64,000 nucleotides of DNA from assembly GCF_036417845.1 (NCBI RefSeq), contig NC_089994.1, forward strand, positions 18,184,001 through 18,248,000, read 5' to 3'. The notes under the pieces were generated by a model, which did no database searches, had not been told where the DNA came from, and saw only the letters and a program-made list of their open reading frames with translations. Shown one piece after another: positions 1 to 11,215 of this stretch. Position numbers and translations under genes: made by a program. Each line of letters starts with the position of its first letter. The stretch's first letter is position 1. This stretch comes from Apteryx mantelli. Lineage: Eukaryota > Chordata > Aves > Apterygiformes > Apterygidae.

Positions 1-27
1 ACACCAGGTGCTTGATTGCTAAATATT

Positions 28-1563
28 TCACTTTCCAGCTAGAGTCATCACTTTTCGAAATGTCAGGTTGATTCTTGGGGCGAGCACTCTCTTGCGGGTG
101 GGCAGGCTGTGATACCAATACACATTGGTGGGATACTTCATCATCAGCAGACTACCATGGGCTAGCTGCAGTTTGATGGGCTTAATGTGGCGCGTTGCAT
201 TTTTCCCTCTGGAATCACAGTGCCTGAAAATAAAGTCCCTGCAAGCTCCAAACGACACAGATGCAATAGGACTGCGTGGAACCAGTTCTCTCTCATCATC
301 TCGATGTTCACCTATGTGGTCACAACCATCTTTATATCTGTGAACAGAACAGATTAGTTAGTTCTACCAATAAAATGAAATGAATGCCAAATGACTCCTC
401 AGCGATCTCTCAGTAGTGTCGCACAAGCAATTTTTCATTTGAACAAGAAGTTGCTTGATGCAACCAGAAATCAGACATACCTGTTAATAAGGACAAAATT
501 AAAAGTATGCCCAGTGTGCAAAGCAATGCGGTCTCTGATACGGTTGAGAACTGGGATCCATGGCTTAGGGGAAAAGGTAACGCCTGAGTAAGTGTATGTT
601 AACTCAGGATCTCCATAGGTCACCTGCTTCCTTGGAATGCTGTGCCATTTGCCGAACACATGCAATTTTGTCAGCTCACCTGTTTCAATGAGAGATAAGA
701 GAGATCAAAACAAACTCTGCATTCTAGTTAGCGTAAGATATTTTATCTTAAATATCAGGATCTGATCAACAGCAATTAACAATCAATCACCCTCTACCAT
801 TCCCAACTGCAACATACTCCTTGATTTGGAGCTACTATGAATTAAAATTACAGTGTGAAAATAAAAATGGCACATTGCAGCCGACATCCCAAAGCTGTCA
901 TCTGTGTTCAAGGGTTTCCGTCCCACCAAACTACTTGACGCTCAAGTTTAGCGCTGCCTTACAATCGAAGGGTTGAACGGGACTAACGCAATACCTTCAG
1001 CTTCTGCCCATCGTGTCCTGCTGTTGAACGAAAGTGACTGGGAAGAGGTAAAATAGTGCTATGTTTATCCACAAACTCCTACCGCCATTTCGGGGTTCCT
1101 TCAGTTCTTCGAAAACGTTAAGGTGTGAATGAAGCTGCTCGGCACGCACGCTTAGAGCTCTAGGAAGCTCTGCAGGATCAGACCTACGTTTGCCCGTTGC
1201 TTCTCGAGGTCCTGCAAACGCTGCGGACCCCCCCGCTGCCGTGCGGCAGCTCTCCCCGCGCCGCAGCAGCCCGGCCAGGGGCAGCTGCGACAGCGCTTCG
1301 TCCCCCTCAAGCGGTGCCCCGCCGCCTTTACCTTCGAAGTACTCCACCTCGTCCTCCAGCTGCCGGAAAAGCCCGTCCGCCTCGGCCGCGCCGAAGAGCA
1401 GCCCGTAGTCGCACCTCAGCCCCTCCGCGCGGATCTCCCGCCAGGGCGCCGCCTCCGCGCCCGCCGCCGCCGCCGCCGCCTCCGGCCTCGGCCTCGGCCT
1501 CTTCGCGGCGCAGGGCCCGGCTCCCGCCGCCGCCGCCGCCCGCTTCAGCACGTATCTGTCCAT
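28..1563 (-). CDS. ALKBH2: ALKBH2, DNA alkylation-repair dioxygenase (3 coding exons)
   Basis: Fe(II)/2-oxoglutarate dioxygenase that reverses 1-methyladenine and 3-methylcytosine in double-stranded nuclear DNA by oxidative demethylation. Coding exons in transcript order are 1563-1332, 679-481 and 337-28 (phases 1 and 2), giving 246 residues (human 261). Residues 1-7 hold R-Y-V-L-K, an APIM-type PCNA-binding motif like the human one. An Ala/Arg low-complexity stretch with a KRPRPRP basic cluster (likely NLS) follows. The base-flipping finger is V85-F86-G87. The iron ligands are H155 and D157 (EHRDD) and H220, and the 2-oxoglutarate arginines are R232 and R238. The start at 1563 was chosen because the MDRYVLK beginning matches the family, although the frame stays open further upstream through the GC-rich promoter. 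The introns (338-480, 680-1331) hold nothing I recognise. Only 27 bases of 3' UTR lie inside the window. All catalytic residues are present. Confidence 0.96.
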
Positions 1564-1698
1564 CGGGGGCCGCCTCAGCCCCGGCGCCGCCTCACGCCGC
1601 CGCCTACCGGCACCGAGAGGAGCGGAGCCCGCAGCGGAGCGGGGGCGCGTCCCCGCCGCGCGGAGGGGGCGGGCGCGCATGCGCCGCGACGGGCTGTG

Positions 1699-1761
1699 CC
1701 CCTCCCCTCCCCTCCCCTCCCCTCCTCTCCCCTCCCCTCCCCTCCTCTCCCCTCCCCTCCC
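1699..1761. repeat. CCCCT pentanucleotide-type array in promoter
   Basis: About 63 bp of CCCCT/CCTCT units, with a longer period made by regular CCTCTC interruptions. The complementary strand is a run of GGGGA units that could form G-quadruplexes. It lies in the ALKBH2/UNG2 divergent promoter. Confidence 0.9.
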
Positions 1762-1820
1762 GCTGGCGGGTGCCGCCCCCCCCCCGCGCACGCCCCCCCC
1801 CCCCGCGCACGCGCGCGCTC

Positions 1821-1831
1821 TTGGCGCCAAA
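1821..1831. promoter_or_regulatory. Palindromic E2F-like site
   Basis: TTGGCGCCAAA is a near-perfect inverted match to the E2F consensus TTTSGCGCSAAA, 91 bp upstream of the UNG2 ATG. Mammalian UNG2 transcription is E2F-linked and peaks at S phase, so the position fits. Binding is inferred, not shown. Confidence 0.55.
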
Positions 1832-1921
1832 CCCCCGTGCCGCCGCCACAGCCGCCGGCTCGCGCGGGGCAGCGCTGTCCGCTTTTTGCCGTCCCTGCCG
1901 CCGCCCTCGCCCTCCCGCGCC

Positions 1922-4900
1922 ATGATCGGGCAGAAGACGCTGCACTCCTTCTTCAGCGCCGCGCCGGCCAAGAAGCGCAGCCGCTCCCCGGAGCCGGCCG
2001 GCGACGCTGAGGTACCGCGGCGGGGGGCGCGCGGCGCTGGCGGCCGTTGAGGGGTGGGGGGGTGTCATGCGGCGCTGGCGGCCATTGGGGGGGGCGGACG
2101 CGCGCGGTGCCGGCGGCGGTTGGGGGGCGCGCGGTGTTGGCGGCCGTTGGGGGGGGGGGGACGCCAGTCTCGCGGCCACTTCGAAAAAGCCCGCGGTTCT
2201 GTCACACCTGAATGAGTTGAATGAGATAGCTATCTATCGCTGTCCAATGGGAGCCCAGAGAGGCCGCCTCGTCACGGTTGCTAGGCAGATGGGCTTACTG
2301 CCGTCTGTGGCAAGCCAATAGGGAGGCGCGGGGCCCTCTCTTCTTGACCAACGGGGAGCGGGAGTTTGGGAACAAAGCCTGTGGGCGTGGCCCTGGCGCC
2401 CGGGCGGCCAATGAGGGAGGCCCCGACGCTGTTTTGCCGCGAAATAGCCGCGTGTGCTCGCGGCCGCCGTAGGAGCCGCCCCGCGGGGAGGGCGCGGCCG
2501 CGGCCGGGATGGCGGCGGTGGCGGCTGCGGCCCGGCTCCTGCAGCTCGGGCGGCTCCTGCCGCTCTGCCCTCGCCTGGGCCGCGGCGCGCCGCGCCCTCT
2601 CTGCAGCCGCCTCTCCGCCCCCGATTCGCAGGCCAATGCCGCCAAGAAGCCGAAGGCGGCGGAAGCCGAGCCGGGCCAGGCCTCGCCGCGCGCCTCGCCG
2701 CTGAGCCCGCAGCAGCTGGAGCGGATCCGCAGGAACAAGGAGGCGGCTCTGCAGCGCCTGGCCGAGCGGAACGTGCCCCCCGGCTTCGGCGAGAGCTGGA
2801 GGCGGCAGCTGGCCGGCGAGTTCTCGAAGCCCTACTTCATGGAGGTGAGCGGGGGGGGGCGCCGGCCCCGCGCGTGGGGGTGCTGCCACCCGCGACGGCG
2901 TCGCCCGCGCTGAACCCGCCCGCTCCACCCTCCCCTCCTCTCCTCTTCTCTCCCCTCCGCAGCTGATGGCGTTCGTAGCGGAGGAGAGGAAGCGCTACAC
3001 GGTCTACCCGCCCCCGGACCAGGTCTTCACCTGGACGCAGATGTGTGACATCAGGGATGTGAGTAGAGCCGCAGGTGCTGGGCGGAGATGGGGATGGCTG
3101 CTCTCCACCTCCTGCGTGCTTAAAGAAAGAAAGCTCGGTTACTAGGATTAGACGCACATGCACAGGCACGCTTGCTCGGTCTTCTCTTAAGCTTCAATCC
3201 CCTGTGATGTGGATGCTGTGTGTTTCCCTTACACAATCTGTAAATCCTGTCTCTTCTTTCCGTTACTGAAACGGCTTTATTGTTTTATTACCCTCATCCG
3301 CAACGGCATTTTCTTTAAAGCTTTAGTTAGACTTTTGACCTTATTTCCTGTATCAGCAACTTTCTGCAGTGCTTGATTTTGAGTCTATTACACTTGAATT
3401 TCTCTTGGCTTTCTCACAGTCTGTAGCAGACTATGATTATAAAAAGTGTATACCATTGTGCTTAAGTTCCTTTTCTCATAAGCTGTGTTTGCAGTGATAA
3501 TTATCACAAAGAACATGGCATTAAAAAAAAAAAACACTGAGGAAGCTTCCTTGGAAAATGTTTTCACATGCTATTTTATTGGGGTTCATAGAAAACTTTG
3601 GTCTCTTGCACTCAAAATGTCTCCATATTCTTGGCAGCAAAGCTGTGGTGATGTTAGTCTTTAGTCTTAGATAGGACCTGCCTTCTTTGACATTTATTTA
3701 GTGAGGTAAATCAGTGATTTAATTTCAGGTGTGTGGTAGTATGGATTTTTGTTTGCTTTGGGGAGCAGAGTTTTTGGAGACTTCATTTGTGAGCCTTTTT
3801 TGTTATGCTTTTAAGAATAATTCTGATCAAAGTTGCTGGATTGGCAGTATTAACAAGGGTCTGGGTCTGCTTTCAGGTAAAGGTTGTCATTTTGGGGCAA
3901 GATCCATATCATGGACCTAATCAAGCTCATGGGCTCTGTTTCAGTGTCCAGAAACCTGTTCCACCACCCCCCAGGTATGGCAGTACTCAATTTGCAAAAT
4001 TCATTTATTTACTGAGTTAAAATATTTGCAATTCTGTTATTTGTGGTTGTGTGTCTGATAAGCGATAGGAAATGTGTTGTAACTATTGAATCTTAAGTTG
4101 TGCATTCCCCAGAAAAACAGCACTACGAAAACACTGATAATTCTGTGTAGTTCAGTGATATTCTGACAAGCACGCTGGACTCAGTGTTTTCAGTTGTGGC
4201 AGTGAGGCCTTGGGTTAACACTTCTAGCCAGACACACAAAGAGGCCTTGTTGCCCTGCTTCTGCAAATAGCTTTGTTATCTTAAAGAATTGGATTAAAAT
4301 TAGTTTACTGTTTTTTGTCCAGTGCAAGTAGCTCTGTTTGCTTGTATCTTTAAACAGGCAAACTTTCAAGGGCACAACTGTGGCTTTCATTGTCTGCAGT
4401 GTTTTTCATCTGAGCGCTACTAGACCTGCTTGCAGGGATTAAATCTTACTAGTTAACTGCCTGATTACATGTGTTTTGTTAAATATCTAAATACTAGATT
4501 GTTCCAGAAACCTAGTTTCAAATCTTCTGTTTTTTTGTTTGCAGCTTAGAAAATATTTACAAAGAACTGTCTACTGATATTGAAGACTTCACGCATCCTG
4601 GTCATGGAGATCTAACTGGCTGGGCCAAGCAAGGTAAGTTAATAGAGATTCTAGAAACATTTCCATTATAGGCTATAAACAAGCCTATCTAGAAAATGGA
4701 TCCGTGGTTTGAAACAGTGTCTCTGTAAAAGTAAGTATTCTGAGTGCCTATCACTTAACAGTTACCTTGGAAAGGGAGTACTCCACTTACTTGATTGTTC
4801 ATGGGGGTGGCAGGGAGGGAAAGTAGGAAGGAGCTGTTACCACCTGATTTTTGTTTCATCCTCTGTCCCTTCCTTTTGTTTGATAGGAGTGCTCCTCCTC

Positions 4901-5723
4901 AATGCTGTCCTGACAGTGCGAGCTCACCAAGCCACCTCGCACAAGGAGAAGGGCTGGGAGCAATTCACAGATGTGGTGGTGTCCTGGCTAAACAAGAACT
5001 TGCATGGAGTTGTCTTCATGTTGTGGGGAGCGTATGCACAGAGGAAAGGCAGTTCTATTGACAGGGTACAGGTTACTTTTCCATATTTCTATTTTTTTCT
5101 TAAGTTAAAAGGTGGACGCTAGAGGGCACTTTCCTCATGGAGTTGGGTTTTTTTCCTCCTTAGTTGAGATCTGTTTGCCATCGAGTTTAATTACCCTTCT
5201 GTTTCAAGTAAGTCCTTACCAGAGTTAAGCAACAAAAGTGGGAGAAAGTGTAACCTCTTGTTGTTCTAGTTCATGATAGAACTGATATTTCTAGGAAATT
5301 TCCCATGAATTGGTGTAAAGTTCCTGTTAGGATTACAATGATTTAGAAGTGGCCTAGGTATTGCTGCTGCTTTAGAATAGTCCATCCTTCTGCTCTGTTC
5401 AGTAGGACTAAAAATCTCAGTGTGAGATTCTGGCTGAGTTCTTTAGGCCCTTCTTTCTCTGTTTGATTACTGAGGAAATATAGAAAAGAAGTTGCATCTA
5501 CTTAGTACCAGAACCAGCCAACCTTGTCCAAGGAGCTGAAAGTATGCAAATCTAACGAGCTATTTCCTTTAACGTTTTACAGAAACGCCACCATGTTCTG
5601 CAGGCAGTTCACCCTTCACCTCTGTCTGTGCAAAGAGGGTTTTTCGGCTGTCGGCATTTCTCTAAAACAAATGAATTGCTGAAGAAATCTGGCAAGAAGC
5701 CCATTGACTGGAAAGCACTCTAA
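1922..5723 (+). CDS. UNG: UNG, nuclear isoform UNG2 (uracil-DNA glycosylase)
   Basis: Removes uracil from DNA to start base excision repair, and in B cells processes AID-made uracils. Coding exons: 1922-2011, 2632-2844, 2963-3058, 3877-3974, 4545-4633, 4887-5065, 5583-5723, giving 301 residues. The nuclear first exon starts with the PCNA-binding PIP box QKTLHSFF, followed by a basic AKKRSR cluster. The common exon carries the RPA-binding helix [20 protein letters not shown]. Catalytic motifs are GQDPYHG with D142, uracil-pocket LLLNAVLTV, and HPSPLS with H265 and the intercalating L269. The residue two after the loop serine is Gln272 where human has Tyr. The first exon joins an acceptor inside the UNG1 first exon (AG at 2630-2631). 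Introns at 3059-3876, 3975-4544, 4634-4886 and 5066-5582 show nothing else. Confidence 0.97.
2028..2161. repeat. Degenerate G-rich tandem repeat in UNG2 intron 1
   Basis: Four degenerate copies of a roughly 30-38 bp unit built around GGCGGCCGTTGGGGGG, each ending in a G run (last run 12-13 G). It lies just downstream of the UNG2 first-exon donor, between the two UNG promoters. The G runs could form G-quadruplexes on the coding strand. Confidence 0.75.
2200..2508 (+). promoter_or_regulatory. UNG1 promoter (internal, CCAAT-type)
   Basis: The region directly upstream of the mitochondrial start codon lacks TATA but has three CCAAT boxes (2244-2248, 2315-2319, 2408-2412), GC/KLF-type GGGCGTGGC near 2389, an RFX-like GTTGCTAGGCA near 2277 and an E2F-like TTTTGCCGCGAAA at 2432-2444. 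Spaced CCAAT boxes are typical of NF-Y housekeeping promoters. This corresponds to promoter B of mammalian UNG. Confidence 0.65.
2509..5723 (+). CDS. UNG: UNG, mitochondrial isoform UNG1 (alternative first exon)
   Basis: Same glycosylase made from a second start. The first exon runs 2509-2844 unspliced; later exons are shared with UNG2 (2963-3058, 3877-3974, 4545-4633, 4887-5065, 5583-5723), giving 312 residues. Its 41 unique residues ([19 protein letters not shown] onward) are rich in Ala, Leu and Arg and lack acidic residues until Asp39, typical of a cleavable mitochondrial presequence. After residue 41 the reading frame runs through the acceptor used by UNG2 and both proteins become identical. 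This matches the human gene, where exon 1A is spliced into exon 1B. The start was chosen because it gives the presequence in frame with the common exon. Presequence sequence is not conserved with human, as is usual. Confidence 0.9.
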
Positions 5724-7165
5724 GCTGCAAGCATAAACTTGAGGGTTTAATAATCAGAAATAGCCCCTGTTTCAAGGGTTGCCTTATTCCTGAAAAATGT
5801 TTGCTGACCTGAGAATCATTCTTTGGATGTTGCTCAAGTCAATGAACGAATGACTTAAATTTCAGAGACATTCTATTTTTTTTTTACTGTTTATATATAC
5901 AAATATACTAGATGTTTTTAAAAGCAAATTGGAATGTTATATGGACTGCTTTCTTTCTACTTCTTGAACAGATCTCAGCATAGTGTGAAGCCAAGAAAGA
6001 AAGAAAAAATCCATATTAATTTGTGCTCATTATTGTATTGGAAATACATGTGAGTGCTCTTGTGCATGTACGTGAATTCTCATAGGTTAAGCTATTCGGT
6101 TTCTGTAAATACCCTAATTTGCCTCCTCCCCCTCTTTTGCTTCATGATGTGCAAATCTGGATTTTGTATGTGGTGGGGGACTGGAGGCCCTCAGATTTGT
6201 ACAGGAGGGAAAGCTGTGTGGGGGTGTGTGGGTTTTCTTTTGTTTTTTTTAGCTTCTTTTGCTATGGATACAAGATTTGATTAGAAATATAGTGGCCTCC
6301 TGTGGCTTTAGAGACTGTACAGTGTGAGGAAGCTTAACTGAGTGTATCTTTGCACTCTCCTAAAAGGTCAGGGCTAATCCCTGCAGCAGCTGAGGGGGAA
6401 ATAGTGACCAACGCTTTGGTTATGTTCTGAGCTTTTTGTTCCCAAAGGAAACGTGACGCTTAGAGGGGAACCCCCAAAGTATTAAACTGCTTGGTGGGTA
6501 TCCTAATCACCTGGATGACAGGTGAGTTGCGATGACCACTGACTCTGAGGTGAGCCTGTATATAGTGCTAGTGAATCTGGATCGCTGGGTATTCTGCCGA
6601 ACCAGAACATGGACATGAAACTGGTTTCACATGAATAAGATCTTCTGTGCTGATGGTGGGTTTTCCTGCAACTCTTGCTCTGTTCGATACCTGCCGATTT
6701 CAAGGGAGAAGTTTTGTTCAAGATCTGCTGATTGAATTGTGAGTTACAGTATGGAAGTGAAGATGTGGTATATTGGTGAAGAAAAGGATCTACTTAAATA
6801 CAGAGGTGGTTTTGTGCTCTGCTTCCATAGGAGCAAAATGAGGCTTCTAACCATTGTTGAAAATAACTATTGCTACTTCTAGAATGAAAATAAGGTCTGA
6901 CTTCTAGCTTTGGCTTTCCAGTCCATCTTTGAATTGATACTTTCTTTCAATGAAAGTGAAGTGGCTTGTTCTTTCTGAAGTTACGTAACTTTTTAGGGTA
7001 GATTCATACATCCAAATACAAAACATGGCTTACGTGGGTATTTGTTCCAGTAGGTAACACTAGTACTAGTGAAGTTCTACACTTTTTTTGAATGTGTTGA
7101 AATTTTCTTTTTTTTTCCCCCCAAATATTGTTTTTAAATAAAAATTACTTTGTTTATGTTGTGCT
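5724..7165 (+). other. UNG: UNG 3' UTR with polyadenylation signal
   Basis: Moderately AT-rich sequence after the UNG stop. AATAAA at 7137-7142 is followed within 30 bases by a GT-rich stretch (TTTATGTTGTGCTGTG), a convincing cleavage site near 7160. No other gene is seen. The long 3' UTR (about 1.4 kb) is inferred; an earlier site could also be used. Confidence 0.7.
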
Positions 7166-7169
7166 GTGA

Positions 7170-10100
7170 TTTTACTTAACTAGTAGGGGAAAGGCAGTGA
7201 CTGAGGGTGAAGTAAGGGGCCAGGTCATGCTCGGGGCTGCTGCCTGCACATGGGTCTTGGCCTCCCCTCCCCGGGCCTGCACCCTGCTCGAGGCCCCGGG
7301 ACGGGTGCTGGGGGCATGTGGCCCTTGTGTCCTCGGGGTTTGCCACCATCTCCCTGGGGAGATGCAACCCCACGGACGGTGAGGAGTTTCTCCTTCTCCT
7401 TGGTGTCACCCTCGTTATTGTTAACTTGCAAATATGTTCCTCTGGAATAGCAGCTTTTGTGATAGTGTCTTGAAAGCAGCGTGCTTTGCAGTGTGAACCA
7501 GCTGGAAGGTTTTAGTCGGGGAAACTTCAGACCCGGAACGAAATCGGAGTGAAAGGAGCTGGGGAGCAAGTCTGGGACCTGCAGTCATGCTCCTGTAACA
7601 AACTCTGGTCCACCTCTCTGCGCAGTCCAAACTGCTGTTGTTTCTCGCTTGATTTCTCCAAGAGGCAGACAGAAAAGTAGGCTTTTTATACCTTATTTTC
7701 ATACCTGTTTATATAAAGCACTTTCTAATAGAAAGCTTCAGTGACCCCTGCTCTTAATGGGCATCCTGGTTTTGCAGTGCCTTGCTGCGCGAGCTGGCGG
7801 GGCGCGCAGTGCCTGTGCCCTGGGCTCCCGGGCGCTTGCAGAACGTGCTCCCAGGAAAGCTCGCGGCAGCGGGCTGCCCGTGGCCGCTGGGGCTCGCGCC
7901 AGCCGCTCGTGTTGCGCCAGCCTGACCCTTGTCCCATGTGGACTGGGAGCTCCTGGCACAGCGCTGTAACCCCTTGCTCTGCTTGGGCCCTTGCCCTGGG
8001 CCCGGATGTTTTTCAATCTTGTCTCTGACAAAAGTTTTTCCAAGCAAACTAACGCGGAGCTATTTTTACTTTGACGTTAATGTCACATGCAAGAAAGCAA
8101 ACGTAATGCAGTGAAACAGTCTGAAACGTGACACCCTGCAGCGCAGTCGGGTGACACTGGCTGGCACCTGCCCCACGAGCCTTGGCGGGGGCTGAAACGA
8201 GGCACCCTGTGTGCGGGGCGGGAGTAGCATGCTGTCCCCCGGGTTTCTTGGGGTGTGCTCCAGGGTCGTCCTCGCGCTGCAGGCACTGGATACCTGGCAC
8301 AGCGCTGGATTTCGGGCCAGCACGGGCACATTGTTGTGCCGGGTACGTTCCTGCACTGAGCACGGCCACGTCCGTCTCATTCTTCCCAGCAGTTGTTCAT
8401 TCCCTTCAGTCGTGCAATAGTTAAGTGTAAATACAATGTTTTTCTGCTGCAGAGACGGGTTAATCTGAAGTTTACATTTGTCCCAGGAACTGCTGCCAAA
8501 TCCTGCCTCTAGCACCACTACTTCTCCCGCCTGGCGGTGCAGGAGGAAGGCAGTCGCCGGGAGCTTTGCGATGCAGGGCTGCCGCTCGGGGAGCGGGATG
8601 CGCGGCGGGAGCGGAGCTCGAGCACGATGGTAAGTGGCCTGCGTGCGCTGGAGGCGATTCTGCTGCGCACGGAAATAAAGCTGCTGGTCAGGAGCTTGTG
8701 TCTGGCTGCAGGAACCTGCAGGACTCGCGATGGAATAGCAGTAAGCTAGGATTTCTGCAGGGACCGTAACTGAGAAGGGCTTTTGTGCCCTGTGTCGTTC
8801 AGAGAGCCACAAAGACCAAGTGAGTGGGACAGAATATGCCTCCCCTTAAGTGGGTCGTTATTGTTAACGGCCATGCAAGTGCTGTTTATAGAAACAACTC
8901 TGAATGATTTCAGTGCTATTCAGGCTTTTTTTAAGCCCGGATCTGAATATAGAGGCTGTACTTATATGCTTATGTTTTAAGTTCTTACTTTATATGTTGC
9001 ATTACTTTAGCACCCTTTGGCCGTTGTATTTAATGCTTCCTTGGCTTTACAGTGGGATTTCATTTCCTGTCTCTTAATGTTCAGAGCCTGTAAATGCCTG
9101 TATATGTGCTTAGCTGTAAAATGGGAGAATTCCCATTAATTTCATGCTTATGTGACACACTGCACTTATATCAAGAAGCCAGGCTGTGCGGGGCTCTGCT
9201 AGGGCTGCGACCGCCAAGGCAGGCAGTTTCTTAAATGCTTGTTCACAGACAAGGCAAGTAAGGTTTCGCACTGACTCTGAGGGCTGGGTATTGCTACCAC
9301 TGGTGGCCGAATATTCACTTACGAGCTCCCGGGACAGGGACAGGTCACCAGGTTTCCTGGGCTCTTGGTCCTGTGCTGCCCTCCCCCTGCTGCATCGTTA
9401 CTTGGTTATTTCTGGAGGCACGAGCCGCATCCAGCGCGTGCAAACGGCCGCCGCGCGGTGGTTCCCGATGCTGCTGGCTGGAGCGCCGGGCGCAATAACC
9501 GCATTAACCGCCCGGGCAGGCGGGTGCTGGTGCAAAGCTGTCCCTGCAACCCCGCAGGCGCGGGGCTCTGCCTCCAGCCCGTCTAACCCCGCAGGACCCC
9601 GTTTTCCCAAGCGCACCGACCGCTGCGGCAGGTCATGCAGCCGTCGGCCACGTCACGGGATGTTTGCAGGACCGGCATGTCCTGCTTAAAAATAAACGCC
9701 CTGGTTTGCCTCGGCGCTTGTCCCGGTGGAGCGTCTGGTGGGAGGGGGGGCCCAGGCGCCCCTCCTGGGGCAGTATGCCCGGCTCGGTTGCTGTTGGGCT
9801 GGCCTGGCCCCGATCCTCGCCTCGTCCCTGCCCATGGCCTCGCTGGGACGGCTTGTACCCGTGGTGCACGAGGAAGGTGGAGGCTGAGTTCCTTCTCTCT
9901 GCTCACAGGCTCCAGGAGCTGGGAAGTTGACTCATTTGCACAAAATAGCATTATTTTCCACGCTCCGTGTCCCTGTGACGGGTGATGTCTTGTGGAAGTG
10001 GAAGGCTGTGGCTCAGGACGGAAAGGGCCGTGGGTGAGGGGATGGCCCTGCTGTGGGCGCCTTAGCCGGGGACTCGCTGCCCCTGTGGTCAGAGGCACTG

Positions 10101-11206
10101 GGACTGCCGAGATGCTGCTGAGATGGTGAAACTGGCTGGAAAAAGCTTTCTGCAGCCCCAAAGCGCAGGGTGGAAATGCACCTTGCGAGCAAGCAAAAGG
10201 GGCAGGGTCCGAGCATCCCCTGCACCTCCTCGCCGTGTTGGTCGGGGGGAGCTACCCCAGGTCAGATACAAAACACCGGCTTTCAGCTTTTTCTTGGCGC
10301 TTTCCCATCGTGGCCTGGCTGACATCGCGCTTCGGATAACAGTGAGAGGTGGCGTGCAGGGAGCAACTTGGGAAGGCTGCCAGCTCCCACAGAAAATGCA
10401 ACTAGTGCACTGATTAGAGTCCTTTTAACGGCACCGATGGTCCTTGCAGGTGGCCTTCCCCATTGCCTGGGATGTGACATAAGAGCATAAATGTAATTTA
10501 CCTGTGGAGCAGGAGTTGTCTGTAACGGCAGCATGGACACGTGCCCACTGCTCCGCCGGAGATGTGCGGCTTTGGGGGACGGGGCTGCTGCCGTCGCGGG
10601 AGAAAAAGCTGCAGCTCTCCCGCACCAGCACCGTGAGAGGCGCTTGGGGCATATCTCTGCTCCGCTCGCGCCAAGCTTCTGTTTTTGGAAGTAAAAATAG
10701 CTCCGGCTGAGCGTGTTTTCAGTTTAGCTGTAATTCACCGCGGTGCCGAGTGACGGACTGAGCAGAGAGGATTTTCGCTGGATTTTATGGGGGCAAAGCG
10801 GCCACGTAGATCGCTGTTCTCCCCGTGGGTGCCCGGGAACGTGAGTGGGGAGCCCTGCCGTCGCCCTGCTGGCAGCCGGCCCCATCCACCGCCTCTCCGC
10901 GCCCGCTTTGCTGTCCTCGTCCCCCAGGGGTTGCCGAGGGTCCGGGCTTTTCCCAGCCTCCGACTGCAGCGCTCCCCTAGCCCGGCGGGCAAAGCCTGGG
11001 ATAGCCCCACGGCTCAAGCGGGGAGCTGGGGTCACCCCCTGGCAGGCGGGGGGGGGGGGGTTTCGCTGTGACCCCAGCTCTTCCCCTGCCGATTTGTGAC
11101 CGTCTCTGAATGCTACTTGGAGACGAGCAGAAATGAGCCACTAATAACGAGCAAAGCAAATAACAGAGCAAGAAAGCTTTACTAAGAAAGCATCTCTCTG
11201 TTCCAG
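7170..11206. other. UNG-ACACB interval, probable ACACB 5' noncoding exons
   Basis: About 4 kb with no recognisable protein-coding gene. It is GC-rich with CpG clusters near 7.75-8.0, 8.5-8.65, 9.4-9.85 and 10.5-11.0 kb, and the open frames in it are low-complexity products of base composition. A TATATAAAG box lies near 7710-7718. Strong donor-like sites are ATG|GTAAGT at 8629/8630 and AAC|GTGAGT near 10839. The acceptor TTCCAG at 11201-11206, ten bases before the ACACB ATG, means at least one untranslated ACACB exon must lie upstream. Which of these is used cannot be decided here. A G13-14 run sits at about 11047-11060. Confidence 0.5.
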
Positions 11207-11215
11207 GCTGCCTGA

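Larger units (their letters stand above)
1564..1921. promoter_or_regulatory. Divergent ALKBH2/UNG2 CpG promoter
   Basis: This is the 358 bp between the ALKBH2 and UNG2 start codons, extremely GC- and CpG-rich with no TATA box. Visible sites are a palindromic NRF1-like core GCGCATGCGC at 1675-1684, a CCCCT repeat array at 1699-1761 offering many Sp1/KLF-like sites, and a palindromic E2F-like site TTGGCGCCAAA at 1821-1831. The head-to-head arrangement and motifs suggest shared, replication-linked expression of two DNA repair genes. Motif presence is seen; use is inferred. Confidence 0.8.

Noticed and set aside
1564-1971. Upstream in-frame extension of the ALKBH2 first exon to a Met at 1971
   Set aside because: The frame is open only because the promoter lacks stops. 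The family N-terminus with the APIM motif starts at 1563, and the extension would cross the UNG2 start.
8066-8812. 248-codon open frame on the minus strand between UNG and ACACB
   Set aside because: No recognisable domain, and several equally long overlapping frames exist in the same CpG-rich DNA. It looks like chance openness.
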